From: a virus | IMG/VR virus record: IMGVR_UViG_3300047548_000908 | Location: 62,001-126,000 of that record | Length of the DNA: 64,000 bases | Strand: one strand, 5' to 3' | Shown here: positions 7,067-15,729 of the stretch, in pieces | Layout: every line of letters starts with the position of its first letter | Position numbering within the stretch: the first letter of the stretch is position 1 | Notes under the pieces: model-generated | What the model was told of the DNA's origin: nothing | Database searches by the model: none | What the model saw: only the letters and a program-made list of their open reading frames with translations | Made by a program: the position numbers and the translations under genes

Positions 7067-8703
7067 TGTGTCTCCTTCAATGCTTTCATCATTTCGTCAT
7101 CACTATCTTGCATTTCTTCGTCAGTTGAGTTGTTATTATCTTCTACTTCAAATAATTGTTCAAACATATTGGTAAAATTAGTTTTTTTCTTGTTAGATTT
7201 AGCTTTCTTTACAGTGAATATCTCCTCGCCTCCTTCAAAATGCTCGATGTATGAAGAGGTAGAGTTTACAGTTTTTTCACCACTAATTCCCTGACTTCCA
7301 CTCTTAAACTGTTTCCAAAAGAATTTGTACTTCTTGATAATTTCTAATCGTTTTTGGTAATTATGTTCAGAAAATATTTCTTCTACCACGTTTGAGAATA
7401 ATACTGTATCATACTTAACATGCATAAGCATAGAAGGAATTGTCCCAGATTCATACTTGCGATTCGCTTCTTGTACTGCCCACATATGTTGATATACATT
7501 ATGACTTTGGATAAGCGTATAGCTTAAAGTATCCCAAGACGTTTTGGTTTCCTTGCCGTGATTTCCAATGAAACCCTGACCACGATAACAAAGGTCTTTT
7601 AGTACCATCCTATCAGTAACGGGACTGTCTACGAACTTCTTGTGTATCCCGTCTGCTAGTACTGCGTCACTAAACTTTCGGGTATCAGTAGCATATTTCT
7701 TATCCTCAGCAGTCTTTTCCATAGAGTAAGACCATTTTTTATTATGCTCGATACTCGTATTGAAATATGCAAGACCTTTTGCTGCGGAAAAGAATGGGCT
7801 TGCACAGTCAAAGCTGATAGTAAGATTTGGATTATGATACTTTCTTACAGCTTTCTGTACATCCGTAAACAATACTGCCCATTCAAGAATAGATGTTCCT
7901 AGACAATGAATCCAGTCATGTACTCCTGGCTGTAGTAGATCATCCTCTATAATAGTCACAAGCATAGTTAGAAACAGTTCGATATCAGTTTTAGTCTGCC
8001 CACCAAATGCCCATCCATTGAAATGTCTCTCTGGATAAACTTTTGGATCGCAGTACTTTTTCATCTCGCCATACCATTTCTTTGCGTCATTATGATTACG
8101 TCCCTGCAACACATTTAGAAACTTACAATTACCATTTCTGTTGTTAATGAAATATTCATTGTTGATATGTGTAGCTGCGATAGCATCGTCAATCGTTTTA
8201 ATACCGTGCGCTGACTTACCTGTTTTTGGATCAATTACGTCGTAAGTAGTTTGAGACTGAGAAGGAATGTCAAGACACATACCGTAATCGGCATTCGCTT
8301 CCATCCAATTCAAAACTTCCTTACGCTTTTTCATTGCTCTAGAACAATTTGGATTTTTCCAGTCGGCGGGCCACTGACACTTAAGAATTTGAAATCCGCC
8401 TGAATCGGCTAATATAAATGTTCCAGGCTCTCGATCTACAACTATACTTTCACTAGAATTAGTAGCGTAGCCGGTTAAGTCAGCATGTCCTGCACTATAC
8501 AACGCCCACTTATATGGAAATAGTGCCTTTTTGCTATTGAGAAAATTTAGCACTTCCAAATCTTGAATTTGTTGGGGTATCCGCAATTGGTCAAAGTAGT
8601 TTTCTCCTTTTCTTTGCTTACCCAATCCAGCGATATAGAAACTAGAAAGCGCTGGCAAAAAAAGGGCCCATTCTGGATTTTGTTGATTCGTTAAATTTGT
8701 CAT
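7063..8703 (-). CDS. dpdA: DpdA, DNA 7-deazaguanine transglycosylase
   Basis: TGT-superfamily enzyme that exchanges guanine in DNA for a 7-deazaguanine base. The TGT active-site loop ADSGGFQ (about residues 98-104, with the Asp) is intact, followed by MCLDIPS, GWAFGGQTKTD (counterpart of the TGT GGL substrate loop), HCLGTS and SFDCASPFFSA, which matches the FDC element carrying the catalytic Asp of TGTs. The C-terminal Cys-x-Cys zinc site of tRNA-type TGTs is missing, as in other phage DpdA proteins. 546 residues with an acidic tail. It heads an operon with the QueD-like protein and a glycosyltransferase. A TATAAT box (8711-8716) sits just upstream of the ATG with almost no leader. Confidence 0.85.
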   Translation of the reverse strand: MTNLTNQQNPEWALFLPALSSFYIAGLGKQRKGENYFDQLRIPQQIQDLEVLNFLNSKKALFPYKWALYSAGHADLTGYATNSSESIVVDREPGTFILADSGGFQILKCQWPADWKNPNCSRAMKKRKEVLNWMEANADYGMCLDIPSQSQTTYDVIDPKTGKSAHGIKTIDDAIAATHINNEYFINNRNGNCKFLNVLQGRNHNDAKKWYGEMKKYCDPKVYPERHFNGWAFGGQTKTDIELFLTMLVTIIEDDLLQPGVHDWIHCLGTSILEWAVLFTDVQKAVRKYHNPNLTISFDCASPFFSAAKGLAYFNTSIEHNKKWSYSMEKTAEDKKYATDTRKFSDAVLADGIHKKFVDSPVTDRMVLKDLCYRGQGFIGNHGKETKTSWDTLSYTLIQSHNVYQHMWAVQEANRKYESGTIPSMLMHVKYDTVLFSNVVEEIFSEHNYQKRLEIIKKYKFFWKQFKSGSQGISGEKTVNSTSSYIEHFEGGEEIFTVKKAKSNKKKTNFTNMFEQLFEVEDNNNSTDEEMQDSDDEMMKALKETQ

Positions 8704-8710
8704 ATATTGT

Positions 8711-8716
8711 ATTATA
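8711..8716 (-). promoter_or_regulatory. possible -10 box upstream of dpdA
   Basis: Minus-strand TATAAT; the position 17 bases upstream reads TTTTTA, a poor -35. Predicted initiation is 1-2 bases before the dpdA ATG, so the transcript would be nearly leaderless, and no Shine-Dalgarno sequence is visible. Confidence 0.3.
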
Positions 8717-8752
8717 AATGAGGTTGGATGATTTAAAAATTATTGCGGGAAC

Positions 8753-8759
8753 ATAAATA
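8753..8759 (+). promoter_or_regulatory. T4-type late promoter core (plus-strand GIY-YIG gene)
   Basis: ATAAATA followed by G. Six bases on, the predicted start is G8765, which is exactly the first base of the 8765-8795 hairpin. Confidence 0.5.
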
Positions 8760-8764
8760 GAAGT

Positions 8765-8795
8765 GTAGTTCGCGGGAGTGCGAATCCCCAACTAC
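8765..8795 (+). other. 5'-terminal stem-loop resembling a tRNA acceptor/T-arm minihelix
   Basis: GTAGTT (8765-8770) pairs with AACTAC (8790-8795). Inside, GGGA and TCCC enclose GTGCGAA, a T-loop-like arrangement. It would form the very 5' end of the endonuclease transcript. No D-arm or anticodon arm is present, so it is not a tRNA. Confidence 0.4.
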
Positions 8796-8820
8796 TCTAA
8801 CATTGATAAGGAATGTCAGC

Positions 8821-9432
8821 ATGACTATTTACTCTAACGACTTTACGCCCAACGATTTTTATGTTTACGCATATTTGCGTTCCAAAGACTCTGCGACTGC
8901 CAAAAAAGGTACCCCATATTATATAGGAAAAGGCAAAGATGGACGTGCGTTTAAAGAAACTAGAAAATTTAAACCAAAAGATAAAAGGTACATAGTAATA
9001 ATCGAACAAGGTCTAACTGAGCTAGGAGCGTTTGCACTTGAGCGTAGAATGATTCGTTGGTACGGTAGAAAAAACATAGGCACTGGAATTTTACAAAATA
9101 AGACTGACGGCGGCGAAGGTGTGACTGGGATGGTTGTATCATCGTCTGTCCGAGATCAGATTAGTGAAAAATTAAAAGGTAAAAAAAGGCCAAACTATGT
9201 AAAGGACAAAATTAGTAAAAGTAACAAAGGCAAAAAGCATTCAGTTGATGCAATTGAACGCATGAAAAAAACTAAAAAGTTAAACCCTCACTCGCCCTCA
9301 TCTAGCACTAGAACATCTATTAGAAATTCATTGCTAGCACAACCCAAATATTGTTGTTTGGGTTGTGCTAGAATCTTATCTTCTAGTAGAATAAATCTTC
9401 ACCATTGCAGGGTTGGGCAATTACTTTATTAA
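8821..9432 (+). CDS. GIY-YIG homing endonuclease (plus strand)
   Basis: 203 residues from ATG 8821, chosen over an upstream TTG because AAGGA lies 8 bases before it. The N-terminal domain has [11 protein letters not shown] and [13 protein letters not shown] (the GIY-YIG pair), [10 protein letters not shown] with the conserved Arg/Glu, NKTDGGEG, then [16 protein letters not shown] and [13 protein letters not shown], typical NUMOD3 repeats. A CCLGC..HHC putative zinc knuckle closes the protein. Inserted in reverse orientation between dpdA and the gene upstream of the clamp; it ends overlapping the convergent gene by 12 bases. A second copy of this nuclease class lies at 4248-4904. Confidence 0.82.
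   Translation: MTIYSNDFTPNDFYVYAYLRSKDSATAKKGTPYYIGKGKDGRAFKETRKFKPKDKRYIVIIEQGLTELGAFALERRMIRWYGRKNIGTGILQNKTDGGEGVTGMVVSSSVRDQISEKLKGKKRPNYVKDKISKSNKGKKHSVDAIERMKKTKKLNPHSPSSSTRTSIRNSLLAQPKYCCLGCARILSSSRINLHHCRVGQLLY
9334..9371. terminator. 15-bp perfect hairpin, possible bidirectional terminator
   Basis: CTAGCACAACCCAAA (9334-9348) pairs perfectly with 9357-9371 around an 8-base loop. It lies inside the 3' part of the plus-strand endonuclease gene and ~50 bases past the convergent stop at 9421, so it could end clamp-operon transcripts on the minus strand. There is no clear T tract on either side. Confidence 0.45.
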
Positions 9433-9747
9433 TGTTGTTAATACCTTAAGTTTTTTCTTAGATTCTTCAATCTCACCAATAATACTAGCTACGGAAGGAT
9501 TGGTCTGGGCAAGTTTTTTAATCTCTTCCTCTTCCCGCATCTTTTCTTGCGCCCAGTTGATTATCTTTACCATGTCCTGCGATGCTGACAGATTGACGTT
9601 GTTATCAATATCCTGCCACCCGTAGCCTGTACTAACTTGAAATTTCTTACTATTACCATTCCATTGTACAGCGCCAGAAAAGGAAGGAAGATTACCTGTT
9701 CCCGTTTGATAAACAATAGGAGTATCGTAACTAGTAATGTTAATCAT
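9421..9747 (-). CDS. conserved T4-like phage protein, 108 aa
   Basis: N-terminal half reads like a beta-rich virion decoration ([28 protein letters not shown]) and the second half is an acidic coiled helix ([18 protein letters not shown], then [12 protein letters not shown]). Proteins of this build next to gp45 are familiar from marine T4-like phages. Its ATG overlaps the clamp-gene stop. No function assigned. Confidence 0.65.
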   Translation of the reverse strand: MINITSYDTPIVYQTGTGNLPSFSGAVQWNGNSKKFQVSTGYGWQDIDNNVNLSASQDMVKIINWAQEKMREEEEIKKLAQTNPSVASIIGEIEESKKKLKVLTTLIK

Positions 9748-10478
9748 TTTGTCTGTGCAGGAACAATGTATTCATATTCAATCAAACCACTATCAACTAT
9801 GATCCTAGAAGCACCTTGGTTGTTGATATAGAATGTCTTATCCCCTGCAAGTCCCAAAATAAAGTTAATTTGTTCAACTGGCCAGTGCCACGTGGGGGAT
9901 ACCTTTGCCTTAACGTTTGGTTCAAAAACGAAGTTTCCACTTGTGGTCGCAGCGTCACCAAACATAACTTTTAGAGCACCGTTCTCTGTTGTCATTCGGA
10001 ACGAGGTTTCTTCGCTGTTTGCTTGCGCCTGTCTTTTCAATCGTTGAATACTAGCTACGCTAGGACTAAACTCAACATCCCATGTCTTTAGCTTAAATGA
10101 AAGCTCTTTGAGTTGTGATTCGACTGTGGCTGTACCCATTAGTCTAAAGTCGTTCACGAAATCACCAGCAGGACTCTCAAAGTGAAATGACGTAGGAGTA
10201 AGTTCAGAATCGTCTTCTTTTGATTTTCTGACTTCGAAGATTGCATCTTCGCCATACTCATCAAATCCTATAATAGTTTTAAGTCTATTTAGGTTAGGGA
10301 TACCAAACACACCAGTTAGATCAGCGTTTGGTGTTTTGAACTTTCCGTTAATGATTACACTTCTTGCTTCGTCTTTAGTGAATAGTTTTGTTTCAGTTTC
10401 AGTTCCGGTAATCTTAACCGTATTGATTCCTTTTAACCCATCGATGTGGGTAATGATGTCTAGTAGAATGTCTCTCAT
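9744..10478 (-). CDS. 45: DNA polymerase sliding clamp (T4 gp45-like)
   Basis: 244 residues, close to T4 gp45 (228). The clamp ring tethers the polymerase and, in T4, is the activator of late transcription. Recognisable stretches: FSPSVASIQRLKRQAQAN in the centre, FGIPNLNRLKTIIGF near residue 85, and a C-terminal strand ending [14 protein letters not shown]. It follows the polymerase gene and has its own sigma70-like promoter at 10519-10547. AAGGAAAAC precedes the ATG. Confidence 0.88.
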   Translation of the reverse strand: MRDILLDIITHIDGLKGINTVKITGTETETKLFTKDEARSVIINGKFKTPNADLTGVFGIPNLNRLKTIIGFDEYGEDAIFEVRKSKEDDSELTPTSFHFESPAGDFVNDFRLMGTATVESQLKELSFKLKTWDVEFSPSVASIQRLKRQAQANSEETSFRMTTENGALKVMFGDAATTSGNFVFEPNVKAKVSPTWHWPVEQINFILGLAGDKTFYINNQGASRIIVDSGLIEYEYIVPAQTK

Positions 10479-10506
10479 ATGTTTTCCTTTGTTGTTTATT
10501 TAAAGC

Positions 10507-10548
10507 ATTGAACTACGCATTATAGTGGAATTTATTGCGTAGTTCAAT
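10507..10548 (-). promoter_or_regulatory. sigma70-like promoter within an inverted repeat (clamp gene)
   Basis: Minus strand TTGAAC (10542-10547), 17-base spacer, TATAAT (10519-10524). A perfect 13-bp inverted repeat (ATTGAACTACGCA / TGCGTAGTTCAAT at 10536-10548 and 10507-10519) has the -35 in one arm and begins just at the -10, suggesting operator or read-through control. Confidence 0.65.
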
Positions 10549-10554
10549 AGTGTA

Positions 10555-13305
10555 TTAAGCCAGTTCAAAAAGATCGTTAAACGTCGATTTGATGTTTGTC
10601 GCTGCTGCCAAATCCCAGTTCAACACCCCCAACAAGTTACCGATTTTCTTGTCAATAACAGTTGTCTCCATTGCGTCTTCATCAAATGGAAGTTCTTTGA
10701 ACCATTTGGGCAGTCTTGATTCATCAGTTGGATAAGCAATGCTTGTAATTTTCATGAGATTGGGGCGTAGCTTGCAGACTACGATACGCATACCATCAAC
10801 GATCCGCATACTATAGTTATCGTTGTGCATATCTCGCAGTAAATTCCAGTTGATAGCAGCCAATGCGTGTCCCACTCTACATTTACCTGTTTTCTCGTAA
10901 GTTTCAGTATGCTTAGTTAGGTTGTTAACTGACTTTGGACTTCCCTTTGTCCAGGGGTCCATTTCAGATATCAAGTACTTGAACTCCTTTACTAGTTCAA
11001 TAACTGGCTCTCTTCCCTTACCCTGAAGAACATTGATAAGAATGTGCATCAAAAAGTCCTGTACATGCTTAGGCGTGTCTGATCGTTTAAGATCAAGTCC
11101 CATTGCCTTGATCTTTCCCATCCCAAAGATAACACCTTTCTTCTTAGCCTTTTCCTCATCATAGAGGTCTAACCGATCCCCTTCTTTATCAAAGATGTTG
11201 ACTGCATATCTCTTCTTTGTGATAAAGATTCCCCTGTCGGCAATTAGCTCTCTTCCGCTCTTGATGATCGCTCCTTTGGACCTAGGTGCGTGAAATGCCT
11301 GTTCCATAAAAGCTGGGAAGCTATCATTTACTTGTTCACCCAAAGAATCATAAAGTTTTACAATAGTGTCTTTGTCCCAGTTAACTTCCCCATTTTCAAT
11401 GCTCTCTTTCAAAGTTGTATAGGCTGTGAAATAAGTAGAGTCAGTATCACCATAAACAATAGCAGGACCGTCGTGTTTATAGTCACCCGTGATTAACTCA
11501 TTAAGATATGAGCACTGATGTTTAACAATAGTTCTTCCTGTAAGTGTAACACTCTGACCAATACGTTTATCATAGTAACGACAATGTGCGTTAAGAAGAG
11601 CACCATACGCAGAGTTTAGGTTAATCTTACGAACAAGCTGTCGCTTATCCCAATACTCTTGATCTTCTTTAGTAGTCGCTTCTTTGAGGCTCTTCTGCAT
11701 CTTCTTACGATCAGAGTACCATCGAGAAAGTAGTCCAGGAATTACGCCTTCTTTCTCCATAGTAAAGATTGTGCCGTTAGCTGACAACACCCAATTCTTG
11801 TTACTAGCAAACACTAGTTTCCAAATATCTGCGGCGCTCATTTCTACACTTCTACCATCTTCGTAATCAAGAGTAAGCATAGTTCCTTCTTCTTGATTCA
11901 TGATAGAGGTATATTCTAGGCAGGAGAACAAGCCCTCCCATAAAATTGCACCATGATCTAGGTCTTCGTCATCTAGATCAGCTTCTGTCTTGTTTTTATT
12001 GCTGCGCTTCTCCAACGCTAGTTTCATTCCTTTATCGTGAAAGTATTTTTCAGTAAGGGTTTGTCGGACTTGTCCAATGATTGTTTCTGGCGCCATGTTG
12101 AGGGCTCTAATAGCCGAGGGATAGAGCGAGTTGAGGTCGACTGCTCCAATCCATTGATGCATACCTCTTTTGGGTACAGCAACATAGGCACCTGCCGCCG
12201 GGGTTTCGTCTTCTGCATGTTTTTTCCTTTTGTCTGGTACAATTAATCCACGTTCATGTGCTTCGTTAAAGATAGCCTGTTCGATCATTGCCACTGATCC
12301 CATTACCGTAGGCAATAGAACCGTGTTCTCATGTGCAAGATTGTTTGCCAAATCAAGAAACTTTAGCTTATTATGAATCTTGACCATAAGCATGGTATCT
12401 TGTCGATTGTACTCGATAAACTTTTTGAAGTCTTTGTTATACAATTGATCCAGTGTTCCTTCATAAGCAACCTTGTTTTCCCCAACTTCTAACTCACCAA
12501 TCGCATCTAGACTGTAACTATGCCGCCCTTCATAGTTGTACTTTTTATACAATTGAAGGTAGTCCATATGAACACGACCAACTAGGTCAAAGGTAGTTTC
12601 CTCTTTCCCAAACCTTTCGTACTTACGAGGTTTAGGAAGTTGATCCATAAGACAAAATTTCCTAGTGTCATTTTTGCTTAAAACTCGGGTACAACGATTC
12701 ACCATGTAGGGAATATCATAGCCCTCTGAGTTCCAGCCAGTAAGCACATCAGCATCCTCAATGAGTTGGAAAAAGCTTTCAAACAGCGCCTTTTCATCGA
12801 CCAACAAAGTATTTTCAAACTCAGATGTGATCTCCTCTGCTGTCTCCATAGACATGTGAGATGGTTTAACTACAAGAGTTACAAGTTGATCAAGCCAATC
12901 CAAATAAACTGAAACAGCCGTAATTGGATTAAAGGGATCAGAAGTAGGACTAAACCCTTTCTCTTTGTGAAAGCCAACCTCAATATCAAAAAACGCAGTA
13001 TGTAGCTTAGGCGGATCTTGATTCAAGTAGTTTTCGCTTAGGCAACGAAACACTACATTGATGTCACTTTCAAACAACTTTTTGTTGTTATGAATCCGTT
13101 TTTCTTTTTCAAACTCTGCTCTGCTTCTTGCAGTAAATTTAGTTAATGGATCACCAAAGATGCTACGATGCTTACCCCTAGGATCTGTATAATAGAATGT
13201 CCAGTTTGGCGAATATTCTTTGTATTCTCTTTGGCCTTTACTCGTCCGCTCGACAACATAAATCTTGTCAGCATCACGATCATAAATTGCATCCACGTAG
13301 GGCAT
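10555..13305 (-). CDS. 43: family B DNA polymerase (T4 gp43-like)
   Basis: 916 residues, close to T4 gp43 (898). The 3'-5' exonuclease motifs are FFDIEVGF (about 107) and GWNSEGYDIPYM (about 195), with YNRQDTMLM as Exo III. The polymerase motifs are DLNSLYPSAIRALNM (motif A, about 398), RKINLNSAYGALLN (motif B) and VYGDTDST (motif C, about 620). The replicative enzyme of the phage. It is preceded by the DsbA-like gene with a 1-base gap and served by the promoter at 13589-13617. Confidence 0.96.
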   Translation of the reverse strand: MPYVDAIYDRDADKIYVVERTSKGQREYKEYSPNWTFYYTDPRGKHRSIFGDPLTKFTARSRAEFEKEKRIHNNKKLFESDINVVFRCLSENYLNQDPPKLHTAFFDIEVGFHKEKGFSPTSDPFNPITAVSVYLDWLDQLVTLVVKPSHMSMETAEEITSEFENTLLVDEKALFESFFQLIEDADVLTGWNSEGYDIPYMVNRCTRVLSKNDTRKFCLMDQLPKPRKYERFGKEETTFDLVGRVHMDYLQLYKKYNYEGRHSYSLDAIGELEVGENKVAYEGTLDQLYNKDFKKFIEYNRQDTMLMVKIHNKLKFLDLANNLAHENTVLLPTVMGSVAMIEQAIFNEAHERGLIVPDKRKKHAEDETPAAGAYVAVPKRGMHQWIGAVDLNSLYPSAIRALNMAPETIIGQVRQTLTEKYFHDKGMKLALEKRSNKNKTEADLDDEDLDHGAILWEGLFSCLEYTSIMNQEEGTMLTLDYEDGRSVEMSAADIWKLVFASNKNWVLSANGTIFTMEKEGVIPGLLSRWYSDRKKMQKSLKEATTKEDQEYWDKRQLVRKINLNSAYGALLNAHCRYYDKRIGQSVTLTGRTIVKHQCSYLNELITGDYKHDGPAIVYGDTDSTYFTAYTTLKESIENGEVNWDKDTIVKLYDSLGEQVNDSFPAFMEQAFHAPRSKGAIIKSGRELIADRGIFITKKRYAVNIFDKEGDRLDLYDEEKAKKKGVIFGMGKIKAMGLDLKRSDTPKHVQDFLMHILINVLQGKGREPVIELVKEFKYLISEMDPWTKGSPKSVNNLTKHTETYEKTGKCRVGHALAAINWNLLRDMHNDNYSMRIVDGMRIVVCKLRPNLMKITSIAYPTDESRLPKWFKELPFDEDAMETTVIDKKIGNLLGVLNWDLAAATNIKSTFNDLFELA

Positions 13306-13306
13306 A

Positions 13307-13567
13307 TTAAAGAGTCTTTCCTGCCATTTCTAGAATTTCGTTTAGCTCTTCATTATCTTTATTAGTTTGAGTAAGCCCAGATTTGTAAGCGATTCTAACC
13401 GCTTTTTTGAGAATGCTGGGTTTGATTTCTAGCTCTTCCGCTATTGCTTTGATAGTGTCGTTGAGTCCTCCTTGTAGCGACTCGACTTCACTAAGAGTGG
13501 AGATACCCTCGTTGATTAGCTGGGTAATTTTGATTTTTGCATCCGCTGAAAAGGTTCTTGTAGTCAT
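13307..13567 (-). CDS. dsbA: DsbA-like dsDNA-binding protein
   Basis: 86 residues, the length of T4 DsbA (89). The central segment GGLNDTIKAIAEELEIKPSILKKAVRIAYK follows the T4 pattern NELIKDIRIRAKDELGVDGKMFNRLLALYHK in helix placement. T4 DsbA binds double-stranded DNA near late promoters. The position directly upstream of the polymerase and the size support the call. AGGAG lies 5-6 bases before the ATG, inside an inverted repeat. Confidence 0.6.
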   Translation of the reverse strand: MTTRTFSADAKIKITQLINEGISTLSEVESLQGGLNDTIKAIAEELEIKPSILKKAVRIAYKSGLTQTNKDNEELNEILEMAGKTL

Positions 13568-13570
13568 AAA

Positions 13571-13617
13571 AACTCCTGTAAAGAATACAGTATATAGTAG
13601 TCAGTACAGGAGTTCAA
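13571..13617 (-). promoter_or_regulatory. sigma70-like promoter enclosed by RBS-sequestering repeat (dsbA-gp43)
   Basis: Minus strand TTGAAC (13612-13617), 17 bases, TATACT (13589-13594). The 10-bp repeat AACTCCTGTA / TACAGGAGTT (13605-13614 and 13571-13580) has the AGGAG ribosome site in its downstream arm. Transcripts starting at this promoter lack the upstream arm. Confidence 0.65.
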
Positions 13618-13644
13618 TATTTTGTTTACCTTTTATTAAGTTGT

Positions 13645-15711
13645 TTAGTCGATTGCTGCAAACCCATAACCTGCGGGACTTTCTATACCCATAGCCCTCA
13701 ACTTATTCCTAAATTGCATTCTTGCACCATCCATGTCGCCTGTTCTGGCATAAAATGCGGCTAGAATAGTTTCTGGATTATCAATTGAGTAGACTTTGTA
13801 TAAAGTGCTACCGGATGCTGAATCTGGTGCATATCTTTGGGCCGCTGGGTGTGATCTGCCTTCTTCCTCATATGGGCGAACAGGGGTAGCTTGTAGAGCA
13901 CTTTGAACCCCAGCCCATTCCGGATAGTTCCCCGGCATCACTGCTCTAGCAATAGCTGCTTCTTGACTGTCTGCAACAACTTCAATTCCGGCTGCACTGT
14001 TAGCAGGATTGGTCACACGCCACCAGTACTTTTTGCCATCAGTACCTGGTTTTTGCTTGGAAAAATACATAGACCTTACTTTAGCTAATTTTTCTCGGAA
14101 CTCTGATTTAGATATCTCACCGGTTACCGTCTTATAAAACAGCTCAACTAAGAGTTGGTATTGTACTTGTTTCACAGGAGGATCTACCGAAACTAATTGT
14201 CTTCTTCCTTTACCTGGAACGTCAAACATCTTTTTGGGACCCTTAGCATTTATCGGATCTTCTGGGTCATAATACTGAAATTCTGATGGTTTAAGTAGGT
14301 TATATAACTTTTTACCATATTCATTTTTATATTTGTCAGGGTCTGAGGCAATATCTAGTGCCACTACGAAACGAAGTAAAGTGTTCTTGAGTAACTTGAT
14401 ATCTGCATTAAGCCAATCACCACCTGGACTTCTAAACTCAACATACCCGTCTTTAACATTAATACTAGTATATTTGCTTGTTGCTCTGTTGTGAATAATA
14501 GCACTAGCTTTATATCCTAAATTAGTTCTCATTTGTTCAAAGGCAGTCTTGGCTTTGTCAGGTCTATTAACAATAACCTTTTTAATTATTTTCATAGCCG
14601 ATTCACAATATCGATTAGCTTCTCTGCCAAACTCTTCTAATACATATTCATCACCTAAAAATAATGCTAGTTTAACATAGTCTAGGTCTTTCGTTCCCTT
14701 TCCCTGAACACTAATATTCATGTGCAGTCCAGTGTGATAGTCATCACCAGTGTAGCATCCTTTACTTTTTGCCCATGCAATAACTTTATCTAGATCATCA
14801 AACATTTCATTTATAGGCAAAGGTGGGCTAATGAATTCTAAACCAGAATCGCTATCACTATCTCCTTCAAGGCTAGTATCCTTTTCAACTCTATAGTTAT
14901 CTGTTTGACTAAATTCACCTGAGTGATAGTCACCATAAGTAACAGGTCTTCCTATAATTTTTTCAAACTCTACTGCGACAGAACCCATACTTTGTCCGCT
15001 ACCCCCACTTTCTTCCATTGATGTATAATAAGGCCAGGTTATATCGTACTGATCTACAACATCGGTCATGTAGCGTATTCCTTGATCTGAAAGGAAATTA
15101 CTCTCGTCTAGGTTATTCTCATCGTGCCAGTTTTCTATGAATTGTTTTCTGGCATTTCGATAAACCCAGCCCTTTTCGTTATCCCATTCGTTATCTAGCC
15201 ATTCTTCTTTTTCTTCTGCTAGCTTTGCCATTATTAGATTTTCAATCTCTTCTTCGTCAGCATCATCACCCAATTTGTCTCTGATTCGTTCTTCTATATC
15301 TTCTCTTGTAGTTTCTTCATCGAATTGATCATCTGCCCAGTTATCAAAGAACTCTCTTCCCTCGTCACTTCTCCAAGCATCATCTGCTTTTTTGTTCATC
15401 CAATCATCAAATTGATCATTGAATGTAGATGCAAGACGATTGATCTCATCACGAGAATTATACCCTTCACCGCCCGAAAAAAAATTTAAAATTGAATCAA
15501 AATCAAGTGCTCGCTGATCGTAATCATAGTCTGGCTCTGGCACAAAATCATCGTCATCATATTCTTTAACCGATACATCAGGAACAATCATCTCAAATTC
15601 CATACCAGCTTTAGCAGAGATTGAAGCTGCCATTTTTTTAAGAGCAGAAGGTGACATATTCACCTCATTCAATAGCATCTCTGTTATTAATCCAAATTCT
15701 GTAAATCTCAT
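13645..15711 (-). CDS. amidoligase-like protein with capsid-targeting-like N-terminus (A)
   Basis: 688 residues. The N-terminus MRFTEFGLITEMLLNEV resembles the T4 capsid-targeting sequence (MKTYQEFIAEA). The body matches the Amidoligase_2 pattern (glutamine-synthetase fold, forming amide bonds): AGMEFEMIVPD (about 36-46), then YRVEKDTSLEGD, GLEFISPPLPINEMFDDLDKV, TGLHMNISVQG (metal/ATP-binding His region) and VEFRSPGGDW. A highly acidic insert lies between the first two motifs. About half the residues match the next gene, showing tandem duplication. The C-terminal ~150 residues are unassigned. AGGGAAAAG precedes the ATG. The chemistry is predicted by fold only. Confidence 0.65.
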   Translation of the reverse strand: MRFTEFGLITEMLLNEVNMSPSALKKMAASISAKAGMEFEMIVPDVSVKEYDDDDFVPEPDYDYDQRALDFDSILNFFSGGEGYNSRDEINRLASTFNDQFDDWMNKKADDAWRSDEGREFFDNWADDQFDEETTREDIEERIRDKLGDDADEEEIENLIMAKLAEEKEEWLDNEWDNEKGWVYRNARKQFIENWHDENNLDESNFLSDQGIRYMTDVVDQYDITWPYYTSMEESGGSGQSMGSVAVEFEKIIGRPVTYGDYHSGEFSQTDNYRVEKDTSLEGDSDSDSGLEFISPPLPINEMFDDLDKVIAWAKSKGCYTGDDYHTGLHMNISVQGKGTKDLDYVKLALFLGDEYVLEEFGREANRYCESAMKIIKKVIVNRPDKAKTAFEQMRTNLGYKASAIIHNRATSKYTSINVKDGYVEFRSPGGDWLNADIKLLKNTLLRFVVALDIASDPDKYKNEYGKKLYNLLKPSEFQYYDPEDPINAKGPKKMFDVPGKGRRQLVSVDPPVKQVQYQLLVELFYKTVTGEISKSEFREKLAKVRSMYFSKQKPGTDGKKYWWRVTNPANSAAGIEVVADSQEAAIARAVMPGNYPEWAGVQSALQATPVRPYEEEGRSHPAAQRYAPDSASGSTLYKVYSIDNPETILAAFYARTGDMDGARMQFRNKLRAMGIESPAGYGFAAID

Positions 15712-15729
15712 TTACTTTTCCCTAATTTA

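Noticed and set aside
8765-8795. possible tRNA gene
   Set aside because: Only an acceptor-like stem and a T-arm-like loop are present; there is no D-arm, anticodon arm or 72-76-base cloverleaf.
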